Shown here one piece after another: positions 63,603 through 64,000 of a DNA stretch of 64,000 nt (its first letter is position 1; every line of letters begins with the position of its first letter). The notes beneath the pieces were generated by a model, which made no database searches, was not told where the DNA came from, and saw only the letters and a program-made list of their open reading frames with translations. The stretch is from positions 186,001-250,000 of the forward strand of contig NZ_VATY01000002.1 of NCBI RefSeq assembly GCF_005885635.1. Direction: 5' to 3'. The position numbers and the translations under genes were made by a program. This stretch comes from Maribacter algarum (ex Zhang et al. 2020). Lineage in GTDB: Bacteria; Bacteroidota; Bacteroidia; Flavobacteriales; Flavobacteriaceae.

Positions 63603-64000
63603 TTAATCTTCGTTTAGGTTATATTTCATTATTGAGCCATGTTTGCCCGTCTTATCACGTTCCAATTCGTAAAAAGGGCCATTGGGACCTCGACTTTGGG
63701 TGACGATAGTTTCTATTTTACTTAGGTCTTTTTCGTCCAAAGAAAATCCATTTAGCCTTTGTAAACTTTCCAAATGATTTCGGTTACGGGCACCAATGAT
63801 GATTCCACCCACCATAGGCTTTTGCAGAATGTATTTACAGGCTACTTCTGCAATGCCGACCTCATATCGATTTGCGACATCGCGGAGTGTTTCCAATGCT
63901 TTTTGAAATAACTCATATCCACCAAACTCGTCGATTATTAACCTGTATTTGGTCAGCGAGCGGTTCTCAAAGGGAGGAAGTGGGTCGGGAGCTTCCAAAT
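63603..64000 (-). CDS. Aldo/keto reductase, C-terminal part (cut by window end)
   Basis: About 131 residues of the C-terminal half of an aldo/keto reductase; the frame is open to the window edge, so the start lies outside. Seen: VGIAEVACKYILQKPMVGGIIIGARNRNHL, the conserved strand and loop that bind the NADP phosphate and adenine (IIGARN..HL), and a final helix with LSKIETIV. The catalytic Asp/Tyr/Lys/His are in the missing part. The stop lies 2 bp before the NhaC TTG start, so they are co-transcribed. Confidence 0.88.
   Translation of the reverse strand, partial: LEAPDPLPPFENRSLTKYRLIIDEFGGYELFQKALETLRDVANRYEVGIAEVACKYILQKPMVGGIIIGARNRNHLESLQRLNGFSLDEKDLSKIETIVTQSRGPNGPFYELERDKTGKHGSIMKYNLNED

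Overview
The window looks like chromosome of a marine, polysaccharide-degrading member of the Bacteroidota, most likely Flavobacteriaceae. It is AT-rich and has weak Shine-Dalgarno signals. It has TAnnTTTG-type -7 promoter elements, many SPII lipoproteins, a one-protein hybrid two-component system (HTCS), a PadR/PspC/GIN-domain operon and small dispersed palindromes. No rRNA, tRNA, CRISPR array, insertion sequence or phage gene was seen. The genus cannot be fixed from sequence reading alone.

Region A (1-34853) is a sugar- and sulfate-foraging island. After the tail of an AraC regulator and a secreted GH29 alpha-L-fucosidase, a seven-gene + strand operon (2216-9740) encodes an oxidative deoxysugar pathway: zinc MDR dehydrogenase, UxaA-type dehydratase, UxaB-type reductase, amidohydrolase (lactonase), SDR, FucP-type symporter and a DUF718 mutarotase. 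UxaA, SDR, FucP, lactonase and mutarotase match the set known for non-phosphorylative L-fucose use (Campylobacter fuc locus). MDR + UxaB + UxaA together match the E. coli L-galactonate > tagaturonate > altronate > KDG route. A long - strand block (29330-9741) follows: GH2 enzyme, HTCS regulator, three sulfatases, a Tat-exported Gfo/Idh/MocA protein and a trio best known from Planctomycetes/Verrucomicrobia (PSCyt1-DUF1549-DUF1553, DUF1501, beta-propeller). Divergently, a + strand operon (29587-34853) holds a second Tat-exported Gfo/Idh/MocA protein, a fourth sulfatase, an exported FGE-like sulfatase activator and galactokinase. Together they suggest use of a sulfated polysaccharide containing L-fucose or L-galactose plus D-galactose. 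No SusC/SusD pair lies in the window.

Region B (34856-41040) holds a LytTR response regulator, thioredoxin reductase with a good promoter and terminator, a lipocalin-like exported protein, an AONS-like PLP enzyme overlapping a dipeptide epimerase, and a serine hydrolase gene interrupted by an in-frame TGA.

Region C (41145-48276) has a PadR - PspC - GIN-domain stress operon preceded by DUF4870 and DUF4440 genes. A perfect inverted repeat sits on the -33 box of its likely promoter. Then come DUF4442, an unknown protein, an AIM24-like protein and DUF2461.

Region D (48473-64000) is entirely on the - strand: a GNAT, a SAP/DUF6434 protein and a sugar epimerase of accessory character, two serine hydrolases, two tandem paralogous membrane-anchored amidohydrolases, two tandem membrane LytTR regulators, a bestrophin-like channel, FabV enoyl-ACP reductase, an MlrC-like lipoprotein, a TIGR04076-like protein, an NhaC-family antiporter and the C-terminal part of an aldo/keto reductase cut by the window edge.
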